Source: Zoogloeaceae bacterium G21618-S1 (GTDB taxonomy: Bacteria > Pseudomonadota > Gammaproteobacteria > Burkholderiales > Rhodocyclaceae). From it: a stretch of DNA of 64,000 bases. Positions 24,177 through 31,346 of the stretch are shown here, piece after piece. Under the pieces are notes generated by a model. That model had not been told where the DNA came from. It saw only the letters and a program-made list of their open reading frames with translations, and made no database searches. The DNA lies in assembly GCA_027214125.1 (NCBI GenBank), contig JAPWHF010000010.1, forward strand, positions 124,001 through 188,000, given 5' to 3'. Position 1 is the stretch's first letter; each line of letters opens with the position of its first letter. The position numbers and the translations under genes are program-made.

Positions 24177-25646
24177 TCAACCCAGTTCGACCGGGACGAA
24201 CAGCCGGGCGTCCTGGCGCTGGATGAGCAGCGCGACATGGTGGTCGGCACCGCCGATCAAGCGCTGCAAGGCGGCCGGGTCGGCCACCGGCTGACCATTG
24301 ACCGACAGCACCACGTCACCCGGCTGGATGCCGGCCCGTTTGGCAGCACCGGCTACCTGCAACACCAGCACACCGCCTTTGCTCTTGAGCTGCGCCGCTT
24401 CTTCGGCATTGAGCCCGCGCACGGCGACGCCAAGCCGGCCGCGGTCCGCCGCGGGGCTGTCGGCGCTGGCGATGTCCTCGGACTTGACCGAGCCGAGGGT
24501 GACGGCGATGTCGCGGGTATCGCCTTTGCGCCACACCTGCAGTGCGATCTTGCTGCCCGGCGCCATCGCCGCGACCTTGGGTGGTAGTTCATTCGACTCG
24601 GTGATCGTCTCGCCGTTGAGCTTGAGGATCACGTCGCCTGGTTGCAGCCCGGCTTTCTCGGCCGGGCTGCCCGGCTCGACCTGGCTGATCAGTGCGCCGC
24701 GGGCGGACTTGAGGCCGAAGGATTCGGACAGTGCCTGGTTCATTTCCTGGATGCCTACGCCGATGCGGCCACGGGTCACCTTGCCGGTGGCGAGCAGCTG
24801 GTCCTTGACCTGATTGGCCACTTCGATCGGGATGGCGAAGGACAGGCCCTGATAGCCGCCGGAGCGCGAATAGATTTGCGAGTTGATACCCACGACTTCT
24901 CCTTGCAGATTGAGCAACGGGCCGCCGGAGTTGCCCGGGTTGATCGCCACATCGGTTTGCAGGAAGGGCACGTAGCCCTCGTCGGGTAGTGAGCGTGACT
25001 TGGCCGACACGATGCCGGCGGTCACGCTGTTCTCGAAGCCGAAGGGCGATCCGATAGCCAGCACCCATTGGCCGACGCGCGTGCTGTCGGGGGCTGCCAG
25101 CGGCAGGGTGGGCAGGTTTTTGGCGTCGATCTTGAGCACCGCCAGATCGGAGGTCTTGTCGACGCCGACCACTTTGGCCACGAACTCGCGCTTGTCGGTG
25201 AGTTTGACGGTCACGGTGTCGGCGTCGGTCACCACATGGGCGTTGGTCAGGATCACGCCATCGGGCGAGACGATGAAACCCGAACCCTCGCCGCGCACCA
25301 CCCGCTCGCCGCCGGGCGCTTGCATGCCCGGGCCGAAGCGACGGAAAAATTCGGAGAAGGGGTCGTTCGGATCAATCTGGCCGAAGGGCGAGACGACGGT
25401 GTTGCGGGTCTTGACCATCCCTTCGACGCTGATGTTGACCACGGCAGGGCCGCTGCGCGCGACGATGGCGGAGAAATCCGGTGTGGCGATGGTGGTGGCG
25501 GGGGCCAGGGGCGCGCTCATGGCAGGCGTGGCCTCGGCGTGCACGTTGGTGATGCCGTGACGGGCCGTCACATAGCCGGTGCCGGCGGCGATGGCCAGGG
25601 TCATTGCGGCGGCGAGGGCCGAACGTTTGAACGTCTTGGTTTGCAT
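24177..25646 (-). CDS. degQ: DegQ/DegP-type periplasmic serine protease
   Basis: Do-family protease of 489 residues with an N-terminal signal or anchor (residues 1-37). The trypsin-like domain has catalytic H137 (LTNAHVV), D167 (KTSDLAVLKID) and S240 (NPGNSGGPLL). Two PDZ domains follow (about 280-375 and 395-485), the first with RGALISQVEPGSPAEKAGL. It degrades or refolds misfolded envelope proteins. It lies 145 nt downstream of the sensor kinase gene on the same strand, with a PmrA/QseB-like direct repeat in between. This suggests envelope-stress control by the adjacent two-component system. Confidence 0.95.
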   Translation of the reverse strand: MQTKTFKRSALAAAMTLAIAAGTGYVTARHGITNVHAEATPAMSAPLAPATTIATPDFSAIVARSGPAVVNISVEGMVKTRNTVVSPFGQIDPNDPFSEFFRRFGPGMQAPGGERVVRGEGSGFIVSPDGVILTNAHVVTDADTVTVKLTDKREFVAKVVGVDKTSDLAVLKIDAKNLPTLPLAAPDSTRVGQWVLAIGSPFGFENSVTAGIVSAKSRSLPDEGYVPFLQTDVAINPGNSGGPLLNLQGEVVGINSQIYSRSGGYQGLSFAIPIEVANQVKDQLLATGKVTRGRIGVGIQEMNQALSESFGLKSARGALISQVEPGSPAEKAGLQPGDVILKLNGETITESNELPPKVAAMAPGSKIALQVWRKGDTRDIAVTLGSVKSEDIASADSPAADRGRLGVAVRGLNAEEAAQLKSKGGVLVLQVAGAAKRAGIQPGDVVLSVNGQPVADPAALQRLIGGADHHVALLIQRQDARLFVPVELG

Positions 25647-25711
25647 GGTGGGCTCCTTGCGTTGCGATGCGAGCCTGTGCTCGCGATGGAGACCACCTTA
25701 GGCCGGGTCGA

Positions 25712-25728
25712 CTTAACGCAAACTTAAG
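25712..25728. promoter_or_regulatory. PmrA/QseB-type direct repeat upstream of degQ
   Basis: CTTAAC-GCAAA-CTTAAG: two CTTAA hexamers in 11-bp phase, 66-82 nt before the degQ start. The OmpR-family regulators PmrA and QseB bind CTTAA-type half-sites at this spacing. The adjacent response regulator is of this group, so this is a candidate operator. Confidence 0.5.
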
Positions 25729-25791
25729 AGGCGCAGGCCCAAAACGTAAGACGATGTGACAGTCGCCCGGTCGGGTGGCCGCACCGCGGGG

Positions 25792-27117
25792 TCAGACCGT
25801 CTGACCGGTCGCTGTGGCCGGCGCAAAGCCGAGGCCTACCCGCAAGCCGCCGCCGTCGGCGGTATCGAGCACCAGCGCCGCGCCGTCGCGTTCGGCAATG
25901 GCCTTGACGATGGCCAGCCCCAGGCCGCTGCCGTCGGCGGGTTCGCCGCCCTGGCGGTAGAAGCGGTCGAGCACCCGGGCGCGTTCGGCCGGGGCAATAC
26001 CCGGGCCGGTGTCGCTGACTTCGAGCCACAGGCGACCGTCGGCGCGGCGCACCGCCAGATCGACCCGGCCGCCTGCGGGGGTGTAACGGATGGCGTTGTC
26101 GATCAGGTTGTCCAGCGCGGTGCGCAGCGCGGCCGGGTCGGCGAGGATGTCGGCATCGTTGGCCAGTTCGGTGGCGCCCAGGTCGATGTGTTGGGCTTCG
26201 GCCAGCGGCGCCAGGGCGGTCAGCGCGCTGCGCGCGAGTGCGGCCAGATCGACCAGCGTGCGGGGCGCGGGGGGGTTGGCATCGGGTGACTGGCGGGCCA
26301 GCGTCAGCAATTGCTCGACCAGCCGGATGGCCCGCGCCAGGCCACCGCGCAATTCGCTCAGTGCGGCCTGGCGCTCGGCCGCGGTGTCGGCGCGCTCAGT
26401 CAGTTGTAGTTGCAATTGCAGTGCGGTCAGCGGTGTGCGCAAGGCGTGGGCTGCATCGGCGACAAAGGCGCGTTGCGATGCCAAGGCCTGCGACAGACGA
26501 CCGAGCAGACCGTTGAGCGCGCTGACCAGCGGCAGCGCTTCGTCGGGCACGTCGGTCGCCGATAGCGGCGACAGCGCATCGGCCCGGCGGGCGGTCACGC
26601 CGCGGGCGAGTGCGTCGAGCGGGCGCAGACCACGGCCGATCAGATACCAGATGATGGCGCCCAGCAAGGGCACCAGCACCAGCAAGGGTACCAGCGTGCG
26701 CAGTGCGGCCCTGGCCGCCATGGCGCGGCGCACGCGCATCGGCTGGGCGACCTGGATGACCCGGTCGCGCAGCGGAATCGAATACACCCGCCAGTCGTCC
26801 TCACCCGCCTTCACCGTGGCATAGCCGAACTGCGCCAGATCGGGCAGGACGCTGTGCGGGTGCGACAGGTAGAGTCGCAGGCCGCGTCCGTCCCAGATCT
26901 GGATGACGAAGTCGAAGGCTTCTTCCGGCGGGGCGATGGGGGCCGTCTGGCCGAAGCGCTGGTCGCGCAGCGACAGAGCGAGCTGGCGCAACTGGTAGTC
27001 CATGACCTCGTCGACTTCGTTGTGCGCCATTTGGTAAATGGCGACACCGGCAATCAGGAAGACCGTCACGATGGCGCCAAGGAGGGAAACCAGCAGGCGA
27101 CGGCGCAAGGAGGTCAT
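25792..27117 (-). CDS. Sensor histidine kinase, QseC/PmrB-like
   Basis: The 441-residue protein has TM1 at about 8-28, a periplasmic domain to about residue 138, TM2 at about 141-162, a HAMP-like linker, and the HisKA box with H224 (DAAHALRTPL). Its ATPase domain has N-box LDNLIDNAIRYTP and G-boxes DTGPGIAP and GSGLGLAI. The ATG at 27117 overlaps the response-regulator stop (ATGA). The frame stays open upstream to 28191 through the regulator gene, which I reject as coding. The periplasmic domain is of the tricarboxylate-sensor (2CSK_N) size, but its ligand is unknown. Confidence 0.94.
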   Translation of the reverse strand: MTSLRRRLLVSLLGAIVTVFLIAGVAIYQMAHNEVDEVMDYQLRQLALSLRDQRFGQTAPIAPPEEAFDFVIQIWDGRGLRLYLSHPHSVLPDLAQFGYATVKAGEDDWRVYSIPLRDRVIQVAQPMRVRRAMAARAALRTLVPLLVLVPLLGAIIWYLIGRGLRPLDALARGVTARRADALSPLSATDVPDEALPLVSALNGLLGRLSQALASQRAFVADAAHALRTPLTALQLQLQLTERADTAAERQAALSELRGGLARAIRLVEQLLTLARQSPDANPPAPRTLVDLAALARSALTALAPLAEAQHIDLGATELANDADILADPAALRTALDNLIDNAIRYTPAGGRVDLAVRRADGRLWLEVSDTGPGIAPAERARVLDRFYRQGGEPADGSGLGLAIVKAIAERDGAALVLDTADGGGLRVGLGFAPATATGQTV

Positions 27118-27776
27118 GTCGGCTCCGACAAGGTGTAGCCCACGCCGCGCAGGTTGCGGATCCAGCCGGCGCCGAGCTTTCGGCGCAAGGCATGGATATG
27201 CACCTCGATGGCATTGCTCTCGACTTCTTCGCCCCAGCCATAGACACGCTCTTCGAGCCGGGCGCGCGACAGCGGTTTGCCGTCGGCCTCTAACAAGGCT
27301 TCGAGCAGTGCGAATTCGCGCGCCGACAGTTTGACCGGCTGCGCATCCAGCGTGACGGCGTGGGCGGCCGGATCGAGGGCCAGCGCGCCAAGCTGCATCT
27401 GTGGCTCGGCGGCGCCGCGTTGGCGGCGCGCCAGTGCGCGCACACGGGCGGCCAGCTCGTCCAGATCGAAGGGCTTGACCAGGTAGTCGTCGGCGCCGGC
27501 GTCTAGCCCCCGGATGCGGTCGCTGACCGCGTCGCGGGCGGTGAGCACCAGTACCGGCAGCGCACTGCCCGAGGCGCGCAGATCGGTGAGTACCTGGATG
27601 CCGTCGCGCTTGGGCAGGCCCAGGTCCAGCAAGAGCAGGTCGTAAGGCGTGTCGTGCAGGGCCAGATCCGCGGCAACGCCGTCGCGGACCCAATCGACCG
27701 CATGCCCGCCCTGGCGCAGGCCGCGCTGCACGCTGGTGCCGATCATCGTGTCGTCCTCGACCAGCAGGATTCTCAT
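27114..27776 (-). CDS. OmpR-family response regulator, QseB/PmrA-like
   Basis: The 220-residue regulator has a receiver domain (MRILLVEDDTMIG; acceptor D51 in LLLLDLGLP; Lys in YLVKPFDLDEL) and a C-terminal winged helix (VKLSAREFALLEALL, then IEVHIHALRRKLGA). I use the second ATG (27776), where the conserved N-terminus starts; an ATG at 27800 is possible. It is divergent from the NPCAAK-repeat peptide gene and overlaps the kinase gene. It likely controls degQ and perhaps the divergent genes. Confidence 0.94.
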   Translation of the reverse strand: MRILLVEDDTMIGTSVQRGLRQGGHAVDWVRDGVAADLALHDTPYDLLLLDLGLPKRDGIQVLTDLRASGSALPVLVLTARDAVSDRIRGLDAGADDYLVKPFDLDELAARVRALARRQRGAAEPQMQLGALALDPAAHAVTLDAQPVKLSAREFALLEALLEADGKPLSRARLEERVYGWGEEVESNAIEVHIHALRRKLGAGWIRNLRGVGYTLSEPT

Positions 27777-28073
27777 CTCGCGCCTGTGTTCTGGGTTCAT
27801 TCACCCGGCTCTGGTGCCGGAAGGATTGGGGAATATTGTAGCGGGTGAGGTGGTGGCGAGGTCGAGACCCCATCCATGGAAGATTGGGTGGACGGCAACG
27901 CAACGCATGAGGGGTGTTTGCGCATGTCCAAAAATTTTCTTCGGTGTTTGTGGCGCCACCGGTGTAAGGAATCGGAGAACACCTCGGTCTGTCAGGTAAG
28001 TCCGCTGTTTTGGCTGCGGACGAAAGCGGCATACACAAACCGCAAACCACAATTTTGAGACCTGGAGATTCAC
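27777..28073. other. Divergent spacer between response regulator and Cys-repeat peptide gene
   Basis: No gene is credible here. GGTGT (27961-27965) and ACACC (27979-27983) form a short inverted pair, and GGAATC (27968-27973) with TGTCAG 16 nt later resembles an extracytoplasmic-function sigma promoter. Both are weak. No CTTAA pair is seen on this side, so control by the neighbouring regulator is not evident. Confidence 0.35.
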
Positions 28074-28328
28074 ATGACCAAGAACCCGACCGCACGCAAG
28101 CTCGCCACCGCCTTTGTCGCCGCTGGACTGATGGCCGCTGGCAGCATGGCCTATGCCACCTGCGCACCGAAGAAAGGCGCGTGTTCGGCACAACATCCGT
28201 GCGCTGCCAAAAAGAACCCGTGCGCCGCCAACCCCTGCGCCGCTAAAAACCCCTGCGCGGCAAAGAACCCGTGCGCCGCCAAGAATCCTTGCGCGGCAAA
28301 AAACCCGTGCGCCGCCAAGAAAATGTAA
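28074..28328 (+). CDS. Secreted Cys-rich repeat peptide (NPCAAK repeats)
   Basis: The 84-residue protein has a Sec signal peptide (MTKNPTARKLATAFVAAGLM, cleavage near AYA-TC). A mature part of about 55 residues holds nine Cys, six of them in NPCAA(K) units spaced regularly. There is no CxxCH motif. The pattern of a signal peptide plus evenly spaced Cys recalls metal-binding peptides, and RiPP precursors such as bufferins, whose Cys are modified by a DUF692 (MNIO) enzyme; no such enzyme gene is in the window. A good ribosome site (CTGGAGA) precedes the ATG. The following cytochrome gene carries the same repeats. Copper or other thiophilic-metal binding is inference. Confidence 0.82.
   Translation: MTKNPTARKLATAFVAAGLMAAGSMAYATCAPKKGACSAQHPCAAKKNPCAANPCAAKNPCAAKNPCAAKNPCAAKNPCAAKKM
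28215..28319 (+). repeat. In-frame tandem repeat encoding NPCAAK units
   Basis: Eighteen-nt units AACCC(G/C)TGCGC(C/G)GC(C/A)AA(A/G) follow each other, with alternating codon variants that give a 36-nt higher-order period. This implies recent duplication of two-unit blocks. Copy number is likely to vary between strains. Confidence 0.75.
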
Positions 28329-28374
28329 TTTGACGGACCGCTGGTGTCGCTGTCTTTTGCACGGCGACCATGCC

Positions 28375-28408
28375 CTTGACCCCGCATGTAAGAAAATGCG
28401 GGGTCAAG
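28375..28408 (+). terminator. Hairpin between the Cys-repeat peptide and cytochrome genes
   Basis: CTTGACCCCGCA (28375-28386) pairs perfectly with TGCGGGGTCAAG (28397-28408) around a 10-nt loop, followed by TTGTCTATT. A 12-bp stem at this place would stop most transcripts or protect the 5' peptide mRNA, so that the peptide is made in excess over the cytochrome. Confidence 0.6.
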
Positions 28409-28492
28409 TTGTCTATTGACTGGCGCCTGTCGGCCGGGCCGGCATGTTTGGCGTCGCACGACGCAATGCAAGACAGAGAACGGGAGATTGCC

Positions 28493-29128
28493 ATGGCACA
28501 TGCATCGACACCCCATACCCTGGTCGCAGCCATGCTGACCGCGGGCTTGATGAGCGCAGGTGGTGCCGCCCTGGCAGCTGGGCCGTGCAGTCCATGCAGC
28601 GCCCGTGATCGCAAAGGCTGGTCGGTCAAGAATCCGTGTGCGGCCAATCCCTGCGCCGCAAAGAACCCGTGTGCCGCAAAGGCCCCCAACCCCTGTGCCG
28701 CCAAGGCGATCACGCGTCCGGCCGGTTATGTGCCGTTGAAGGGTGACGCCAAGCGTGGTGAAGCGCGCTTCAAGGACACCACGCTGTCGACCAACGGCCT
28801 GTCGTGCAATAGCTGCCATGCCGGCGGCGCAGCCTACAACGCCAGTTTTGCCCAGCCTTACCCGCACCCGGTACAAATGGCGACGGATTTCTACGCCATG
28901 AAGCAGATCCATCTCGATGAGATGGTGCAACTGTGCATGGTGCGTCCGATGGCGGCGCAACCGCTGGACTGGAAGTCGCGCGAGCTGGCCGATCTGGTGG
29001 CTTATGTCCACGTGGTGCAAAAAGCTCACACGCCCAATCCCTGTGCCGCTCGGAATCCCTGTGCCGCTAAAAACCCTTGCGCTGCGCGGAATCCGTGCGC
29101 CGCGAAGAGCCCCGGCAAAGCATACTGA
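28493..29128 (+). CDS. c-type cytochrome flanked by NPCAAK Cys repeats
   Basis: The 211-residue secreted protein has a signal peptide (residues 1-29), a Cys-rich stretch with PCSPC and several NPCAA units (31-72), and one heme c domain with CNSCH at 105-109. Four more NPCAA(R/K) units (about 180-205) end the protein. The heme domain resembles SoxA/diheme-type class I domains (GEARFKDTTLSTNGLSCNSC). I use the ATG at 28493, with GGAG 6 nt upstream; the frame is open to 28370. Sharing an unusual repeat with the preceding peptide implies joint function: electron transfer coupled to a thiol-metal site is my inference. I know no described protein with this layout. Confidence 0.82.
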   Translation: MAHASTPHTLVAAMLTAGLMSAGGAALAAGPCSPCSARDRKGWSVKNPCAANPCAAKNPCAAKAPNPCAAKAITRPAGYVPLKGDAKRGEARFKDTTLSTNGLSCNSCHAGGAAYNASFAQPYPHPVQMATDFYAMKQIHLDEMVQLCMVRPMAAQPLDWKSRELADLVAYVHVVQKAHTPNPCAARNPCAAKNPCAARNPCAAKSPGKAY

Positions 29129-29307
29129 GCTTGCTCCCACCCGCCGTGGCCGCTATTGTCGGTATGACGGCGAACTGAAAATCGGGCGTCTGAGGGCGCC
29201 CGAGGTTTGTCGCACCCACCGCTTGCGCCATCCTGTGGGATTCAGCGGCGTCCCGGTGTTACACGATCCGGTGCCTTGTCTGCACGCTTGCCCGAGGAGG
29301 GGCCGCC

Positions 29308-30039
29308 ATGTCTTCGATGCTTCGACTGGATGATTACCTGCCGGATCTGGCAGGCATTCCGCGCGCCCGGCGCATGCAGATGCAGGCGGCCGCCCGTGAC
29401 ATCGAGGAGTGCTATCGGGTCTTGCGCAAGGGCGGTCTGAACGTGGTGGGCGAGGTTTTGCGCGGTGGTGGCGAGTTCGTCGAGTTGGAGCACTATCCGG
29501 CCGAGGATGTGTATGACCGCGACACTCACGGCCAGTACTACTACCATGCGCATCGCGGCGTCGACGCGGAGCACGGTCATTTCCACACTTTTGTTCGCTC
29601 GGGCGGTGTGCCGGACGGCCGGACGCCTTTGCTGGTGCCGCATGCCAGCGAGCCACGTCCAAGCGCTGATGACGCGATCTGCCATCTGGTCGCGGTGTCG
29701 ATGGATGGCTGGGGCTATCCGTCGGGGCTGTTCACTACCAATCGTTGGGTGACCGATGAATCCTGGTATGCGGCCGACGACGCTATCGCCATCTTGCCGC
29801 ACTTTGAAATCGACCACGCCTTTCCGTCCTGGCCGACCAACCGCTGGCTGACAGCCTTGCTGCATTTGTATGGCCCCCAGATCGAGGGCATGCTGCGCCA
29901 CCGCGATGCGGTGATGGCCGATTGCCAGCGTGCTCGACCGGATGAGGATGTCTACGAGGACCGCAACATCGATGTGATTGGCTATTTGCCGATTGCGGTC
30001 GACACCTTTACCGAGGCGCTCACCGAGTCACTGCGCTGA
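29308..30039 (+). CDS. Conserved His-rich protein, probably DUF6969 family
   Basis: The 243-residue protein has no signal peptide. Around residues 75-95 is a dense aromatic/His block, QYYYHAHRG then EHGHFHTF (H80, H82, H89, H91, H93), likely to bind a metal, followed by VSMDGWGYPSGLFTTNRWVTDE. I believe it matches DUF6969, but that label is from memory. A strong ribosome site (GAGGAGGGG) precedes the ATG. It is the third gene after the NPCAAK peptide and cytochrome on the same strand (179-nt gap), ended by a terminator. It may be the cytoplasmic member of that system, for example a metal-dependent modifying enzyme; this is unproven. Confidence 0.7.
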   Translation: MSSMLRLDDYLPDLAGIPRARRMQMQAAARDIEECYRVLRKGGLNVVGEVLRGGGEFVELEHYPAEDVYDRDTHGQYYYHAHRGVDAEHGHFHTFVRSGGVPDGRTPLLVPHASEPRPSADDAICHLVAVSMDGWGYPSGLFTTNRWVTDESWYAADDAIAILPHFEIDHAFPSWPTNRWLTALLHLYGPQIEGMLRHRDAVMADCQRARPDEDVYEDRNIDVIGYLPIAVDTFTEALTESLR

Positions 30040-30061
30040 TTCTTGCGTGGTCAAATCAATA

Positions 30062-30091
30062 AAAAAACGGGCCGGTCGACGGCCCGTTTTT
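30062..30091. terminator. Bidirectional intrinsic terminator
   Basis: AAAAAA, then CGGGCC-GGTCGAC-GGCCCG, then TTTTT: a GC stem flanked by A- and T-runs. It lies between the His-rich protein gene and the convergent cupredoxin-like gene and serves both strands. Confidence 0.85.
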
Positions 30092-30110
30092 CTGCGCGTT
30101 GCCGAGGCGC

Positions 30111-30569
30111 CTAGCGCACCACGAGCTTGTAGTCGGGCGTGGGGTTCAGCGGGCAGGAGTAGACGTATTCACCCGCTTTCAGCTCGATTTCATAATCTTG
30201 CGTTTTGCCCGTGACCAGACCGCCGCCCGACACGCTGGGCAGCAAGGCTCGCGCCGCCAGGCCGTCGCCGCGCAGCCAGAAACCGAGTTCATACGGTACG
30301 TTCTCGTTGCTCACGCGGAAGACGTAGCGCCCCGGCTTGAGGGCCAGGACCTTGGCGTCATTCAGACGCTTTTCGCCGGTTTCGGCGTTGATCTTGCGGC
30401 AGTCGTCCGCCGTCTTCGGGGTATAGCCGCGATTGACGTCATTTTCGCTCTCCAGAAACTGGCAGCCGACCTGACTCAATGTGATGACGGTGGGCTCGGC
30501 GGCCGCCTGGGCGGCGCCCATGCCAAGTGCAAACAGGGCGGTGGCGATCGGAAGGCTGAGGTATTTCAT
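30111..30569 (-). CDS. Periplasmic cupredoxin-like protein
   Basis: The 152-residue exported protein has a clear signal peptide (MKYLSLPIATALFALGMGAA, cleavage after QAA). The C-terminal stretch AGEYVYSCPLNPTPDYKLVV has the spacing of a cupredoxin ligand loop, with Cys but without the usual His and Met, so copper binding is uncertain. Earlier strands such as GRYVFRVSNENVPYELGFWL fit a beta-sandwich. Two further Cys lie near residues 36 and 57. It converges on the Cys-repeat/cytochrome/His-rich genes, and so may belong to the same envelope function. Confidence 0.65.
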   Translation of the reverse strand: MKYLSLPIATALFALGMGAAQAAAEPTVITLSQVGCQFLESENDVNRGYTPKTADDCRKINAETGEKRLNDAKVLALKPGRYVFRVSNENVPYELGFWLRGDGLAARALLPSVSGGGLVTGKTQDYEIELKAGEYVYSCPLNPTPDYKLVVR

Positions 30570-30708
30570 GGTGGGGTCTCCTGGACATCGGGCAGAAGGG
30601 CTGCCGGGTGGTTGGCGCGTCCGTTCAGGACGCTGTCAGGGAGGTAGACCCCGCAGGGCGGCGAATGCTTACGGAGAACATGCAAAAACAGTCCCCCGAC
30701 GCATGCCT

Positions 30709-31104
30709 TCAGCGATGAGCGACCATGGCTTCGTTCTCGCGCAGCATCAGCCAGTGCGTGGCTTTGTCGAGTGTGGTGAACAAGCGCATGTCGAAACCGG
30801 CGTTGCGGACGGTGGTTTCGAGAAAATCCTGCGAGCGGTCGTCCTGGTCGATCAGCACGGCGAAGCTGGCGGCCCGGTCGATGCCCATGGACGGCAGTTC
30901 TTCGTGCGCAAACTGGTAGTTGCGGAAGATTGATTCGACATTGCGGGTGCCGCGCGCATCGAACAAGAAGCGCTGCGTGTGGCAGCTGTCGCCGAGCGCG
31001 CAGGCCTGACGCGTTGCCTGGCGAATGACATCCAGCGTGACCGGTTCAGTCATCCGGCAAAGCACAAAGCGGCCGCAATCTGACAGGGATAGGGTAAAGC
31101 CCAT
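30709..31104 (-). CDS. Small cytoplasmic protein, STAS/SpoIIAA-like
   Basis: The 131-residue protein starts MGFTLSLSDCGRFVLCRMTE and has alternating strands and helices with RFLFDARGTRNVES in the middle. This is the shape of bacterial SpoIIAA-like/STAS-type small proteins. No catalytic motif is seen. The ATG at 31104 has AGGAGA 7 nt upstream; the longer frame to 31242 is not supported. It lies 139 nt upstream of the cupredoxin-like gene on the same strand. Function is unknown. Confidence 0.62.
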   Translation of the reverse strand: MGFTLSLSDCGRFVLCRMTEPVTLDVIRQATRQACALGDSCHTQRFLFDARGTRNVESIFRNYQFAHEELPSMGIDRAASFAVLIDQDDRSQDFLETTVRNAGFDMRLFTTLDKATHWLMLRENEAMVAHR

Positions 31105-31346
31105 GAGGTCTCCTGGTGTGCGTGCCGGGGGTGGTGCTTGGTCTGGGAGGTGTTTGGCTTGTGCGCACTTCATGATTTGACAGTAGCGCGTTCGAGCGGA
31201 CCCGCATAGGGCACGACACAAGCTCTGACGAGTTGGCGCCAAACGGTCTGGCTGGGGCGGTGGGTATGCTGGGCGTGTTCAGTTTCCCGACGCGGTGGCC
31301 GTAAAGCCTGTAGTCACCACGTTAACGATGAGGGAAGGGGCATACC

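Noticed and set aside
27118-28191. N-terminal extension of the sensor kinase frame to 799 residues
   Set aside because: It reads through the response regulator in another frame as Arg/Pro-rich sequence; the true start at 27117 overlaps the regulator stop in the usual ATGA manner.
28215-28319. Possible CRISPR or short noncoding tandem array
   Set aside because: The 18-nt units are in frame, have no unique spacers, and encode regular NPCAAK residues after a signal peptide.
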